From Chloroflexota bacterium (GTDB taxonomy: Bacteria; Chloroflexota; Anaerolineae; Anaerolineales; Villigracilaceae): 64,000 nucleotides of DNA. The translations under genes were made by a program, and so were the position numbers. Positions 16,736-25,155 of the stretch are shown here, piece after piece; position 1 is the stretch's first letter; each line of letters begins with the position of its first letter. A model generated the notes under the pieces. The model ran no database searches and was not told the origin of the DNA. It saw only the letters and a list, made by a program, of their open reading frames with translations. The stretch lies in NCBI GenBank assembly GCA_016213105.1, contig JACRBN010000010.1:145681-209680 (forward strand), read 5' to 3'.

Positions 16736-19708
16736 ATGAAGATCACCCTGCACATCAACGGCACGGACTACCCCATTGAAACAGCACCCGCTGCCACCCT
16801 GCTCGCCGCCCTGCGCGGATTGGGCTTTCACGGCGTCAAATTTGGCGACGAGGGCGGCCTCTCAGGCTCGGACACCGTCCTGCTGGACGGGCGCCCCGTC
16901 AACGCGGGCTCGCTGCTGGCGGCCCAGGCCGATGGTCACAAGATCGCCACCATCGAGGCGCTCGGCGAGCACCCCGAACAAGGCTGGAAGCTGACCGATG
17001 GCCTGCATCCGCTGCAGCGCGCATTCGTCGAGTCGGGCGCCATCCAGTGCGGATACTGCACCCCCGCCCAGATCCTGGCCGCCAAGTCCCTGCTGGAGAG
17101 GAATCCCAACCCCAGCGAAGCGGAAGTGCGCGAGGCCATCTCGGGCGTGCTGTGCCGCTGCACGGGCTACGTCAAGCCTGTCCAGGCGGTGCTGAAGGCC
17201 GCCGCGGAGATGCGCGGCGATGAACCCGTCAACTGGGATACGATCAATTGGGATTTTGGGACGCCCAAGCCTGAGTCACCCGAAGGAGAAGCTCCCACCC
17301 CCATTTCGACGAATGTGATGACCCGCCCCACGGTGGTCGTCACCCCAGAGACGAAGACCTGGCAAACGGTCGGCAAGCCCGAGATCAAAGTGGATGCCGT
17401 CAAGCTGGTGCAGGGCAAGCCCGCCTTCGCCGCGGACTTCGAGAAGCGCGGCCTGTTGCACGCCAAGGTGCTGCACTCGCCGCACGCGCACGCCGAGATC
17501 AGGAATATAGACACCAGCAAGGCGCGCGCCCTCGAAGGTGTGGCTGCCGTGTTGACCTGGAAGGATTTGCCGCGCGTGGTCTATTCCACGGCGGGACAGT
17601 CCGATCCGATCCCTGGCCCGCTGGACATGTTCTCGCTGGATCACAAGGTGCGCTTCGTCGGCGACCGTGTGGCCTTCGTCGCGGCGGAAACGCCCGAGAT
17701 AGCGGAAGCCGCCCTCAGCTTGATCGAGGTCGAGTACGAGATTCTGCCCGCCATCCTCGACTCGCGCGAATCGATGAATCCCAAAGCCATCCGCATCCAC
17801 GATGAGCCTGAGTTCGTCAACTTCGCCGACTCCAACCCCGAGAAGAACCTGGCCGCCGAGATCCGCATCGACATCGGCGACGTGGAAAAAGGCTTTGCCG
17901 AGGCCGATGAAATCTTCGAGGCCGAATACTTGGTGCCCAAGGTGCAGCAGGCGCACATCGAGCCGCATGTCGTTGTCACCTACTGGGACGAGGACGACCG
18001 CCTCGTCATCCGCACCTCCACGCAGGTTCCGTTCCACGTGCGCCGCATGATGGCGCCCGTGCTCGGACTGCCCGTCAAGCGCATCCGCGTGGTCAAGCCG
18101 CGCATCGGCGGCGGCTTCGGCGGCAAACAGGAAGTGCTGATGGAGGATGTGGCCGCGCACCTGACGATTGCCACCAAGCGCCCCGTGCTCTACGAATACA
18201 CCCGCGATGAGGAATTTATCGCTTCGCGTTCGCGCCATCCCATGCGCGTCAAAATGAAAACAGGCGTCAAGAAGGACGGCACCATCACGGCCAACTCGAT
18301 GTACGCGCTGTCCGACACAGGCGCGTACGGCTGCCATGCGCTGACAGTCACGGGCAACACAGGCCACAAGTCGATGGCGCTCTACGTCGGCGACGGCGAA
18401 TATCGCAAGGCCCCCAACATCCGCTTCTATGCAGACGTGGTCTACACCAACACCCCGCCCGCGGGTGCATTCCGTGGCTACGGCGTGCCGCAGGGTTACT
18501 GGCCGCTCGACCGTCACCTTGAAAAGATCGCCCGCGCCATGGGCTTCGACCCGATTGACTTCCGCCTCAAGAACGCCATCCGCCCTGGCGAACACCATCC
18601 CTTTTCCACCGCCTGGAACGAAGGCCGCGAACCGCGCCCCGAGATCATCCAGACCGTGGGGTTGGAGCAATGCGTGGCCCAAGCTCGCGCCGCCATCGGA
18701 TGGGATGACAAGTACGGGAATGAAGCTTGGCATTTAACGTTGAACGTTAAACGTTCAACGTTGCGGAAGGGCATCGGCGTCGCCATGGTCATGCAAGGCA
18801 CCGCCATCCCCTACCTCGACATGGGCGGCGCTTCGATTAAGCTCAACGATGACGGCTCCTTCAACCTGCTGGTCGGCGCGACCGACCTGGGCACAGGCTC
18901 TGATACCGTGCTGGCGCAGATGGCCGCAGAGACCCTCGGCGTGCCGCTAGAGGATGTTATCTGCTACTCGTCCGACACCGACTTCACACCATTCGATGTC
19001 GGCGCGTACGCCTCGTCCACCACGTATATCTCAGGGACGGCTGCCACCAAGGCCGCCAAGATCGCCGCGGAGCGCATCCGCATCCGCGCCACGATGATGC
19101 TGGGACTGCCTGAGTCTGAAGCCGTCAACATCCGTCTGGCCGACCGCAAAGCGACTGCGCCCGATGGTCGCTCGGTGAGCATGGCCGAGATCGCGCTCGA
19201 CTCCCTGCACAAGAATAACCAGGAGCAGATCATGGGCGTGGCCTCCTACGTCTCGCCCGTCTCGCCGCCGCCTTTCGGCGCGCAGTTCGCCGAAGTGACC
19301 GTCGATACCGAAACGGGACAAGTCACGGTCGACAAGCTGGTCATGGCCGTCGACTCGGGCGTGATCGTCAATCCGCTGACCGCATCGGGGCAGATCGAGG
19401 GCGGCATGATGCAGGCCCTCGGCTACGCCGTCTGCGAAGAGATGCGCTACGATAACAAGGGTCAGGCGCTCGAACGCGACTTCGACCACTATCACCTCTT
19501 TCGTGCGGATGAGATGCCCGAGTTGGAAACCATCTTCGTCGAGACCTTCGAGCCGAGTCATCCGTTCGGTGTCAAGGCTGTCGCCGAGATCCCCATGGAC
19601 GGCGTCGCGCCCGCTGTGGGCAACGCGGTTCTCGACGCGGTCGGCGTCAACATCGACGAGAATCCCGTCACGCCTGAGAAGGTCTGGAAGGCGATGAAGG
19701 CCAGGTAG
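16736..19708 (+). CDS. Molybdenum hydroxylase (xanthine dehydrogenase family), fused Fe-S and Mo subunits
   Basis: Fused 990-residue enzyme predicted to hydroxylate a heterocycle or aldehyde with molybdopterin. AAGGAG (16725-16730) fixes the start. Residues 1-75 are a ferredoxin-like fold, but the segment KFGDEGGLSGSDTVLLDG and the following RPVNAG lack all four cysteines that bind the first [2Fe-2S] cluster. The second, helical cluster keeps its ligands (CGYCTP near 104, CRCTGY near 141). The Mo domain begins near 215 and has GGGFGGKQ near 459, QGTAIPYLD near 685 and the conserved Glu in KAVAEIPMDG near 946. A palindromic DNA repeat encodes about residues 666-676 (HLTLNVKRSTL). The FAD subunit is absent. 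XdhC at 23634 may service it. Confidence 0.87.
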   Translation: MKITLHINGTDYPIETAPAATLLAALRGLGFHGVKFGDEGGLSGSDTVLLDGRPVNAGSLLAAQADGHKIATIEALGEHPEQGWKLTDGLHPLQRAFVESGAIQCGYCTPAQILAAKSLLERNPNPSEAEVREAISGVLCRCTGYVKPVQAVLKAAAEMRGDEPVNWDTINWDFGTPKPESPEGEAPTPISTNVMTRPTVVVTPETKTWQTVGKPEIKVDAVKLVQGKPAFAADFEKRGLLHAKVLHSPHAHAEIRNIDTSKARALEGVAAVLTWKDLPRVVYSTAGQSDPIPGPLDMFSLDHKVRFVGDRVAFVAAETPEIAEAALSLIEVEYEILPAILDSRESMNPKAIRIHDEPEFVNFADSNPEKNLAAEIRIDIGDVEKGFAEADEIFEAEYLVPKVQQAHIEPHVVVTYWDEDDRLVIRTSTQVPFHVRRMMAPVLGLPVKRIRVVKPRIGGGFGGKQEVLMEDVAAHLTIATKRPVLYEYTRDEEFIASRSRHPMRVKMKTGVKKDGTITANSMYALSDTGAYGCHALTVTGNTGHKSMALYVGDGEYRKAPNIRFYADVVYTNTPPAGAFRGYGVPQGYWPLDRHLEKIARAMGFDPIDFRLKNAIRPGEHHPFSTAWNEGREPRPEIIQTVGLEQCVAQARAAIGWDDKYGNEAWHLTLNVKRSTLRKGIGVAMVMQGTAIPYLDMGGASIKLNDDGSFNLLVGATDLGTGSDTVLAQMAAETLGVPLEDVICYSSDTDFTPFDVGAYASSTTYISGTAATKAAKIAAERIRIRATMMLGLPESEAVNIRLADRKATAPDGRSVSMAEIALDSLHKNNQEQIMGVASYVSPVSPPPFGAQFAEVTVDTETGQVTVDKLVMAVDSGVIVNPLTASGQIEGGMMQALGYAVCEEMRYDNKGQALERDFDHYHLFRADEMPELETIFVETFEPSHPFGVKAVAEIPMDGVAPAVGNAVLDAVGVNIDENPVTPEKVWKAMKAR
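18736..18762. repeat. Perfect palindrome inserted in frame within the Mo-hydroxylase gene
   Basis: AACGTTGAACGTT (18736-18748) and AACGTTCAACGTT (18750-18762) are perfect 13-base inverted arms around one base. It is related to the repeat at 16690-16710; both encode the peptide string KRSTL in the same frame. Confidence 0.85.
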
Positions 19709-19730
19709 AAAATCACAAAAACGTAGCCCA

Positions 19731-19769
19731 AGACTTCCGAAGTGGTGTAAACTTCGGAAGTCTCTTTTT
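19731..19769 (+). terminator. Rho-independent terminator of the Mo-hydroxylase gene
   Basis: AGACTTCCGAAGT (19731-19743) pairs perfectly with ACTTCGGAAGTCT (19751-19763), followed by a T-rich run. It ends only two bases before the start codon of the next gene. Confidence 0.92.
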
Positions 19770-19771
19770 GC

Positions 19772-21442
19772 ATGACTAGCGCACAACTGGCCTACCTGTT
19801 TCCCTACGTTGCATCCCTCACGTTGTCGCTGGGGGTCTTGGTGTACGCCTATCGCCAGCGCCATGCACAGGGAGCGCAGGCCTTTGTCGTCTATGTGGGT
19901 GGACAGACACTTTGGGTCTTCGGGTTCATCCTGGAATTGGTCACACCAAATCTGGCGCTGAAAATATTCTGGGATGGCGTGCAGTGGGTGGCGGGCGCTG
20001 CCTCCCTGGTGGCTTTCCCAATTTTTGCGGTGCAATATACCGAGTTCAGGCTGAAAAACTCAAGGCAGCTCTTCCACTTTTCCCTGATCGTGCCATCCGT
20101 GCTGTTCTTCATGCTGTTGACGGATTTTCAGTATCATTGGATCTATGCCAGGCCCGAACTCATCGTTTCAGGTCCGTTCTCGGAGTTGAAATACGAATTC
20201 ACCGCCTTCGTCTATTTCTACGCAGCCTACAGTTACGGCATGATTCTGACCGCGATCCTCATCGTCGCCCAGCGTTTCTTCCGCCCGCACAACCTGTACC
20301 GCGCCCAGGTCGTGACCATCATCCTGGGATTCCTCGTCCCCGTCTTCGGCACCATCCTGCCTATCCTTAGCGTGCGCCTCATCCCCCAGCGCGACCCCGC
20401 TCCCCTGACGATTGGGGTCGGGAACCTGATCATCGCCTGGGGGTTGTTTCGTTTCCGCCTGTTCCAGGTGGTGCCGGTCGGGCGAGACCGCGTGTTCGAA
20501 GAGATGGTCGATCCCGTGGTCATCCTCGACCGCGGGAACACCATCGTCGACATCAACCGCGCCATGCTCGATCTGCTGGGCAGGACCGCCGCGGATACGG
20601 TTGGGCAGTCGGCCAAACTGGTCTTCAACGATTTTCCCATTCCGATCAAACTCTTCACGGACGTATCCCATGCCCGCACCGAGGCGCACTTTCAAGTCGA
20701 AAGCAAGATGGTGCATTATGAGTTGAGCGTCTGGCCGCTGATCGACCACAACCACCAGATCACAGGCCGCGTCTACGTCTGCCACGACATCACCGCCATG
20801 AAGGAACTGGAAGGCGACCTGCGCAAGCTGAACCTGGCGCTCGAACAGCGCGTGCAATTACGCACCAGGGAATTGGCCGAGGCCTACGACACCACCCTCG
20901 AAGGCTGGGCGCGCACCCTGGAACTGAAGGATCGGGAAACCGAAGGCCACTCGCGGCGGGTTACCGAGACCACCCTCAAGGTTGCCCGCGCGCTCAAGAT
21001 CCCCGAGGATGAGATCATCCACATCCACCGCGGGGCGCTGCTGCACGACATCGGCAAGATGGCCATCCCCGACGAGATCCTGCATAAAACGGGACCCTTC
21101 ACTGCCGAGGAGCGGGCCGTCATGCAGAAGCATCCTGAGATCGCCTATGAACTGCTCAGGCAGATCCCGTACCTGTTCAAGGCGCTGGATATTCCGTACT
21201 GTCATCACGAGAGGTGGGACGGCTCGGGCTATCCGCGCGGACTGAAAGGGCGGGCCATTCCCCTGGCCGCGCGCATCTTCGCCGTGGTGGATGTATGGGA
21301 TGCGGTTCAGTCCGACCGCCCCTATAATCAGAGATGGTCCAAAGAAAATACGGTCGCCTATCTCAAGGAACAGGCAGGCATCCTGTTCGACCCGTACGTG
21401 TTGGATGTTTTCCTCAGGCTTGTGGAACGCGGCGAGATATAA
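19772..21442 (+). CDS. Membrane PAS/HD-GYP protein, probable cyclic-di-GMP phosphodiesterase
   Basis: Signalling protein of 556 residues. Residues 5-235 carry seven hydrophobic helices resembling the histidine-kinase 7TM N-terminal sensor. A PAS domain (MVDPVVILDRGNTIVDINRA) spans about 245-350, then a coiled linker. The HD-GYP domain covers about 372-556 with HSRRV, HDIGKMAIPD near 427-436 and HHERWDGSGYPRGLKG near 479-494, all key residues intact. The likely reaction is hydrolysis of cyclic di-GMP in response to a membrane or PAS signal. The ATG lies two bases after a strong terminator with no ribosome site, which is odd. Divergence of function to an rpfG-like role cannot be excluded. Confidence 0.87.
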   Translation: MTSAQLAYLFPYVASLTLSLGVLVYAYRQRHAQGAQAFVVYVGGQTLWVFGFILELVTPNLALKIFWDGVQWVAGAASLVAFPIFAVQYTEFRLKNSRQLFHFSLIVPSVLFFMLLTDFQYHWIYARPELIVSGPFSELKYEFTAFVYFYAAYSYGMILTAILIVAQRFFRPHNLYRAQVVTIILGFLVPVFGTILPILSVRLIPQRDPAPLTIGVGNLIIAWGLFRFRLFQVVPVGRDRVFEEMVDPVVILDRGNTIVDINRAMLDLLGRTAADTVGQSAKLVFNDFPIPIKLFTDVSHARTEAHFQVESKMVHYELSVWPLIDHNHQITGRVYVCHDITAMKELEGDLRKLNLALEQRVQLRTRELAEAYDTTLEGWARTLELKDRETEGHSRRVTETTLKVARALKIPEDEIIHIHRGALLHDIGKMAIPDEILHKTGPFTAEERAVMQKHPEIAYELLRQIPYLFKALDIPYCHHERWDGSGYPRGLKGRAIPLAARIFAVVDVWDAVQSDRPYNQRWSKENTVAYLKEQAGILFDPYVLDVFLRLVERGEI

Positions 21443-21443
21443 T
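21438..21443 (+). promoter_or_regulatory. Possible -10 box for the pyrophosphatase gene
   Basis: TATAAT overlaps the HD-GYP stop codon 18 bases before the next ATG, leaving a short leader that holds GGAG at 21451. The -35 region is unclear. Confidence 0.4.
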
Positions 21444-21460
21444 TGAACCCGGAGAAACCT

Positions 21461-22804
21461 ATGAGCGATCAAATATTCGTTGTTGGACACGTCAACCCCG
21501 ATACAGACTCGATTGCCTCGGCCATGGGCTACGCTTGGCTGCTGCGTGAACGCGACAGCGCCAACACCGTCGCCGCCCGCGCGGGCGCGCTCAATGCCCA
21601 AACCGCCTGGGTGCTCAAGACCGTCGGCCTCGAACCGCCTGTCCTGTTGACCGACGCCTCGCCGCGCTTCGAAGCGGTCATGCGCCGCCTCGACACCATC
21701 CGTCCCGACTCGCAGCTTGGTCTGGCCTGGACATTGGCCTCGCGCACGGGCGGCCTCGCTCCCATCGTCAGCGAGGATGGCAAGCCTTATGGCCTGGTCA
21801 ACGGCTTGAGCCTGTTCAAGTATTTCACCGAAGTCCTCGGTCCGCGCCCTGGCAGCGCCACCGTGCGCGACATGATGACCGTGCCCTGCGCCGACGCCGC
21901 CGACACCGCCGTCCCCAAATACGCCGCCAACGCCCACATCCGTGACGCGCTCAACCGCATCCTGCGTGACGATCACAACGAGTATTGGGTGGTGGACGAG
22001 AATGGCCAGTATCTCGGCATCGCCCATCAGCGCGATGCGCTCAACCCGCCGCGCCTCAAGGTCATCCTGGTTGACCATAACGAGCCGCGTCAGGCCATCG
22101 CCGCGCTCGAGGAGGCCGAACTGCTCGAAATCCTCGACCATCACCGCCTGGGCAACCCACACACGCACACCCCCATCCGCTTTACCGTGGACATCGTCGG
22201 CTCCACCTCCACACTGGTTTCGGAACAAACCGCCGAGGCGGGACTCTCCATGCCGCCCGCGCTGGCGGGCACCCTGCTGGCTGGGCTGCTGGCAGATACC
22301 CTGATCCTGACCTCCCCCACCACCACGCCGCGCGACAAGGATGCCGCGCAGCGCCTGGCGCGCTGGGCCTTCGTCGGCGGCGGACCGCTCAAGGGCGAGA
22401 ACATCGAATCCTACGGCAATGCCGTGCTCTCGGCCGGCGCGGGACTCTCCAACCGCGACCCGAAGGAGATCGTCAGCACCGACATCAAACCCTTCGAGGC
22501 GGGCGGATTCAAGTTCGCCGTGGCCCAGGCCGAAGTCACCGATCTGTTGCAGATCACCGAACATCTCGAAGCCCTGCGCTCCGCCCTGGACGAACTCAAG
22601 GACAAGCGCGGTTTCGATTTCGCCATGCTGCTCATCACCGACGTGGTACGCGGCACCAGCCGCCTGCTCATCTCCACCAACGCCACGCCCATCCTCGACG
22701 ACCTGCCCTATCCGCCCCTGCCTGACGGCACCCGCGAAGCTGCCGGCGTGGTATCGCGCAAGAAACAATTGCTGCCCGTGGTGCTGGGCTTATTGGAAAA
22801 GTAA
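21461..22804 (+). CDS. ppaC: Manganese-dependent (family II) inorganic pyrophosphatase with CBS-domain insert
   Basis: Cytoplasmic DHH-family enzyme that hydrolyses pyrophosphate to phosphate, 447 residues. GGAG at 21451-21454 supports the start. Metal-binding motifs are GHVNPDTDSI near residues 9-18, VDHNE near 203, the DHH motif ILDHHRLGN near 225-233 and GLLADT near 276. Two CBS-like segments (about 70-190, with GLVNGLSLFKYF and GIAHQRDAL) are inserted after the first motif, as in regulated clostridial-type CBS-PPases; a DRTGG domain between them is not evident. The C-terminal DHHA2 domain contains SRKKQLLP, the substrate-binding SRKKQ signature. CBS modules suggest adenine-nucleotide control. 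Confidence 0.93.
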   Translation: MSDQIFVVGHVNPDTDSIASAMGYAWLLRERDSANTVAARAGALNAQTAWVLKTVGLEPPVLLTDASPRFEAVMRRLDTIRPDSQLGLAWTLASRTGGLAPIVSEDGKPYGLVNGLSLFKYFTEVLGPRPGSATVRDMMTVPCADAADTAVPKYAANAHIRDALNRILRDDHNEYWVVDENGQYLGIAHQRDALNPPRLKVILVDHNEPRQAIAALEEAELLEILDHHRLGNPHTHTPIRFTVDIVGSTSTLVSEQTAEAGLSMPPALAGTLLAGLLADTLILTSPTTTPRDKDAAQRLARWAFVGGGPLKGENIESYGNAVLSAGAGLSNRDPKEIVSTDIKPFEAGGFKFAVAQAEVTDLLQITEHLEALRSALDELKDKRGFDFAMLLITDVVRGTSRLLISTNATPILDDLPYPPLPDGTREAAGVVSRKKQLLPVVLGLLEK

Positions 22805-22822
22805 ACTCCCGCCTGTTGTAGT

Positions 22823-22858
22823 ACAAATAGCGCCAGCCTGCGGGCTGGCGCTATTTGT
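22823..22858. terminator. Bidirectional terminator between ppaC and the GGDEF gene
   Basis: A perfect 16-base stem (22823-22838 with 22843-22858) with a TGCG loop lies between convergent genes. The A/T-rich base of the stem supplies short T-runs in both directions. Confidence 0.88.
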
Positions 22859-22904
22859 TAGACACATCCCAAGGGTATACGGCACGCATGGGCGAGCGGG
22901 AGGC

Positions 22905-23441
22905 TCATGGCTCCTCCTCGCACACCCAGCAATCGCGCCCGTTTTGTTTGGCGCGCAGGAGGGAGCGTGTTGCCAGCCTGAGCAGCGCGCGCACGTTCGG
23001 CAGCGTTCCGCGCGTGAAAAACACCCCCAGGCTGATGATAATGGGAGCCTCCCGCCCATCCACGACAAGAGGCTGCGCCTGGACCTTGGATTGAATCCGC
23101 TGCGCCATGCGGCACGCATCCGCCAGGGATGGGCATTGCACGATGGCCGCAAACTCCTCGCCGCCATAACGTCCCGCCAGGTCCTGCGGGCGCAGGGTTT
23201 CATGAAAGATGCGGGCCACCACCCGCAGGGCCTCATCCCCCGCAGCCCGTCCGAACTCTTCATTCAACTTTTTTAAACGATCCAAATCGAGCAGGATGGC
23301 GGCCAGCCCCAACTCCGAGGTGGTGGAACGCTCGAATATTCCCGCCGCCTCCCTGAGAAAGCTGCGGCGGTTCAACAGCCCTGTCAGGGCATCGGTGCGC
23401 AAAGAGGATTGTGCCGGCATTTCAGTTTGATGCGGGATCAT
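22905..23441 (-). CDS. GGDEF-domain protein, probable diguanylate cyclase
   Basis: Single-domain protein of 178 residues with almost no sensor region. The domain starts with the usual DALTGLLNRRSF near 17-28, has the metal-binding Asp in LLDLDRLKKLNEEFG near 50-64 and an intact active site RYGGEEFA near 90-97. The inhibitory RxxD site five residues upstream is not evident (RPQDLAGRY leaves only a partial match). It should make cyclic di-GMP from two GTP. It is convergent with ppaC and close to the HD-GYP gene, so opposing activities for the same messenger are encoded within 3.7 kb. Confidence 0.88.
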   Translation of the reverse strand: MIPHQTEMPAQSSLRTDALTGLLNRRSFLREAAGIFERSTTSELGLAAILLDLDRLKKLNEEFGRAAGDEALRVVARIFHETLRPQDLAGRYGGEEFAAIVQCPSLADACRMAQRIQSKVQAQPLVVDGREAPIIISLGVFFTRGTLPNVRALLRLATRSLLRAKQNGRDCWVCEEEP

Positions 23442-23633
23442 AATTTTTTACCCGGGGGAGGAATGGATCTGCCAACTTCATCCTGCTATTATATAATACC
23501 CCTGGTCACAAGTTGTACTTTCCCCTCTCAACAAAAGCATGATTTGTAACTACGCTGGGTATAAACACATCAGCGCAGGGAAAAGGGAAGCGAACAGGTA
23601 TAATTATCAGGCAATACAATTCATAAAAAGAAA
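23442..23633. other. Divergent intergenic region between the GGDEF gene and xdhC
   Basis: A 192-base AT-rich gap between divergent genes. TATAAT at 23599-23604 is a plausible -10 box for xdhC, 30 bases before its ATG. No hairpin or repeat was seen. Confidence 0.4.
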
Positions 23634-24431
23634 ATGAACATGCCCACCATTTATCATGCCCTTGCCGAGATCGAAAAGAACAATGAGACCGCCGCGTTGT
23701 GTACGGTGGTGACCAGTCAAGGCTCCACGCCGCGCCACGTGGGCAGCAAGATGCTCGTCTATCCCGACGGGCGCTTCATCGGCACCGTCGGCGGCGGGGA
23801 CATGGAGCACCGCGTGCTCGACGAAGCCTGGGTCGCCATGACCGACGGACGGGCGCGCGTCATCAAATACAGCATGGTGGATCCCAGCCGCGGCGACGTG
23901 GGCGTCTGCGGCGGGACAGTGGAGGTGTTCGTGGAACCAATCCTGCCCGCCCCGATGGTGGTCGTTGTCGGCTCGGGACACGTGGGCAAGGCCGTCGTCC
24001 ACCTGGCGAAATGGCTGGGATTCCGCGTGGCCGTCAGCGATGACCGCGCCGAGTTCTGCAATCCCGAGGCCGCCCCTGGGGGCGACGCCTATTACCCCGT
24101 CCCGATGGAAAAGTTAACGGAACAGTTCAAGGTGACGAAACAAACCTATTTCGTGCTGACCACCCGCGGGGCCAACGTGGATGTGCTCGGGCTGCCCAGC
24201 CTGCTTGCGTCGCCCGCCGCCTACATCGGCGTGATCGGGTCGAAGCGCAGATGGTCGATGACCGTCAAAGGCTTGAAGGAGGCAGGCGTGTCGGACGAGG
24301 CGATTGCCAGGGTGCATTCGCCGATGGGCCTGGAATTGAACGCCGAAACACCCGAGGAGATCGCGGTCAGCATCATGGCTGAGATTTTGATGCTGCGCGA
24401 CAAGGGCACGGGAAAAATGATGAAGGCCTGA
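23634..24431 (+). CDS. XdhC/CoxF-family molybdenum hydroxylase maturation factor
   Basis: Protein of 265 residues of the XdhC group, which binds molybdenum cofactor and promotes its sulfuration and insertion into xanthine-dehydrogenase-type enzymes. The N-terminal XdhC/CoxI domain has TSQGSTPRHVGSKMLV (29-44) and GTVGGGDME (50-58). The C-terminal Rossmann domain begins VVVVGSGHVGKAVVHLAKW near 104-122, and IGVIGSKRR lies near 199. An in-frame second ATG at 23640 is an alternative start. The fused Mo-hydroxylase at 16736 is the obvious client within this window. Confidence 0.88.
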   Translation: MNMPTIYHALAEIEKNNETAALCTVVTSQGSTPRHVGSKMLVYPDGRFIGTVGGGDMEHRVLDEAWVAMTDGRARVIKYSMVDPSRGDVGVCGGTVEVFVEPILPAPMVVVVGSGHVGKAVVHLAKWLGFRVAVSDDRAEFCNPEAAPGGDAYYPVPMEKLTEQFKVTKQTYFVLTTRGANVDVLGLPSLLASPAAYIGVIGSKRRWSMTVKGLKEAGVSDEAIARVHSPMGLELNAETPEEIAVSIMAEILMLRDKGTGKMMKA

Positions 24432-24432
24432 G

Positions 24433-25035
24433 ATGACGCTTCCGCCCCATTCGCCCAATCAACGCATGTTCCACGGCGGCATCCGCGCGGCCGCCCTGGC
24501 GGACCAACTGGCGGCGCGCTTCAACGACCGCCAGCGCAAAACACGGGTCGAGGCGCGCGGGGAGACGGCCCTGGTGCAGATCGGCTCGAAGCACGGCACG
24601 CCTGTCACCGTCCACATCGCGGATACGCAGGGCGGCGTGCTGGTCACGATGAGCCGCGACCGCGACTGGCTCGACCGTACCGCGGACGCCAGCGAACTGC
24701 TCGAGCGCGCCGCGACCAATCCCCTTTCGCTGTTGACGGCCATCCCCGATGTGCTGGGGGAATTGACGCAGGAGAATGTCGCCCCGCAAATCTGGAACGC
24801 GATCAACGATCTCTGCGCCCTGACCCGCTCCCTGGCCGGCGAACGGAACGCGCCCGCCAACCCCAGGGTGTGTCAGTACTGCGGCGTCGCCAACGACCCC
24901 GAATACGAGACCTGCGTGGGCTGCGGCGCGGCCCTGCCTGTCGACCTGCCGCGGGTCTGCCCCAAATGCAGCCGACAACACACCTCCGATGCGTTGTTCT
25001 GCCAGGCCTGCGGCACGCGCCTGGTGGAGGGATAA
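24433..25035 (+). CDS. Zinc-ribbon protein of unknown function
   Basis: Soluble 200-residue protein starting one base after the xdhC stop, so it is co-transcribed with it. The N-terminal 140 residues have no motif that I recognise. The C-terminus carries two zinc ribbons: C-x2-C...C-x2-C in CQYCGVANDPEYETCVGCG near 148-166 and CPKCSRQHTSDALFCQACG near 176-194. Such double ribbons are common in adaptor proteins. The following gene encodes an SPFH protein, and SPFH proteins of the YdjI type are often linked to zinc-ribbon partners, so the two may work together. Confidence 0.75.
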   Translation: MTLPPHSPNQRMFHGGIRAAALADQLAARFNDRQRKTRVEARGETALVQIGSKHGTPVTVHIADTQGGVLVTMSRDRDWLDRTADASELLERAATNPLSLLTAIPDVLGELTQENVAPQIWNAINDLCALTRSLAGERNAPANPRVCQYCGVANDPEYETCVGCGAALPVDLPRVCPKCSRQHTSDALFCQACGTRLVEG

Positions 25036-25155
25036 CCCCGCCGCCTGCAACGATTTGAAACACGAATCGTATAAAAATAAGACAAACGGTTCTTGTATCC
25101 CAAAGTCCATTCGACTATAATCAAACTGTTACAAAGAGACAACAAGGAGAGAAAC

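Noticed and set aside
17276..18733. 485-codon open frame on the - strand opposite the Mo-hydroxylase
   Set aside because: Antisense shadow of a conserved enzyme, without motifs or ribosome site.
20858..22768. 636-codon open frame on the - strand opposite the HD-GYP and ppaC genes
   Set aside because: It covers two strong genes in antisense and has low-complexity Gly/Val/Asp composition; a shadow frame.
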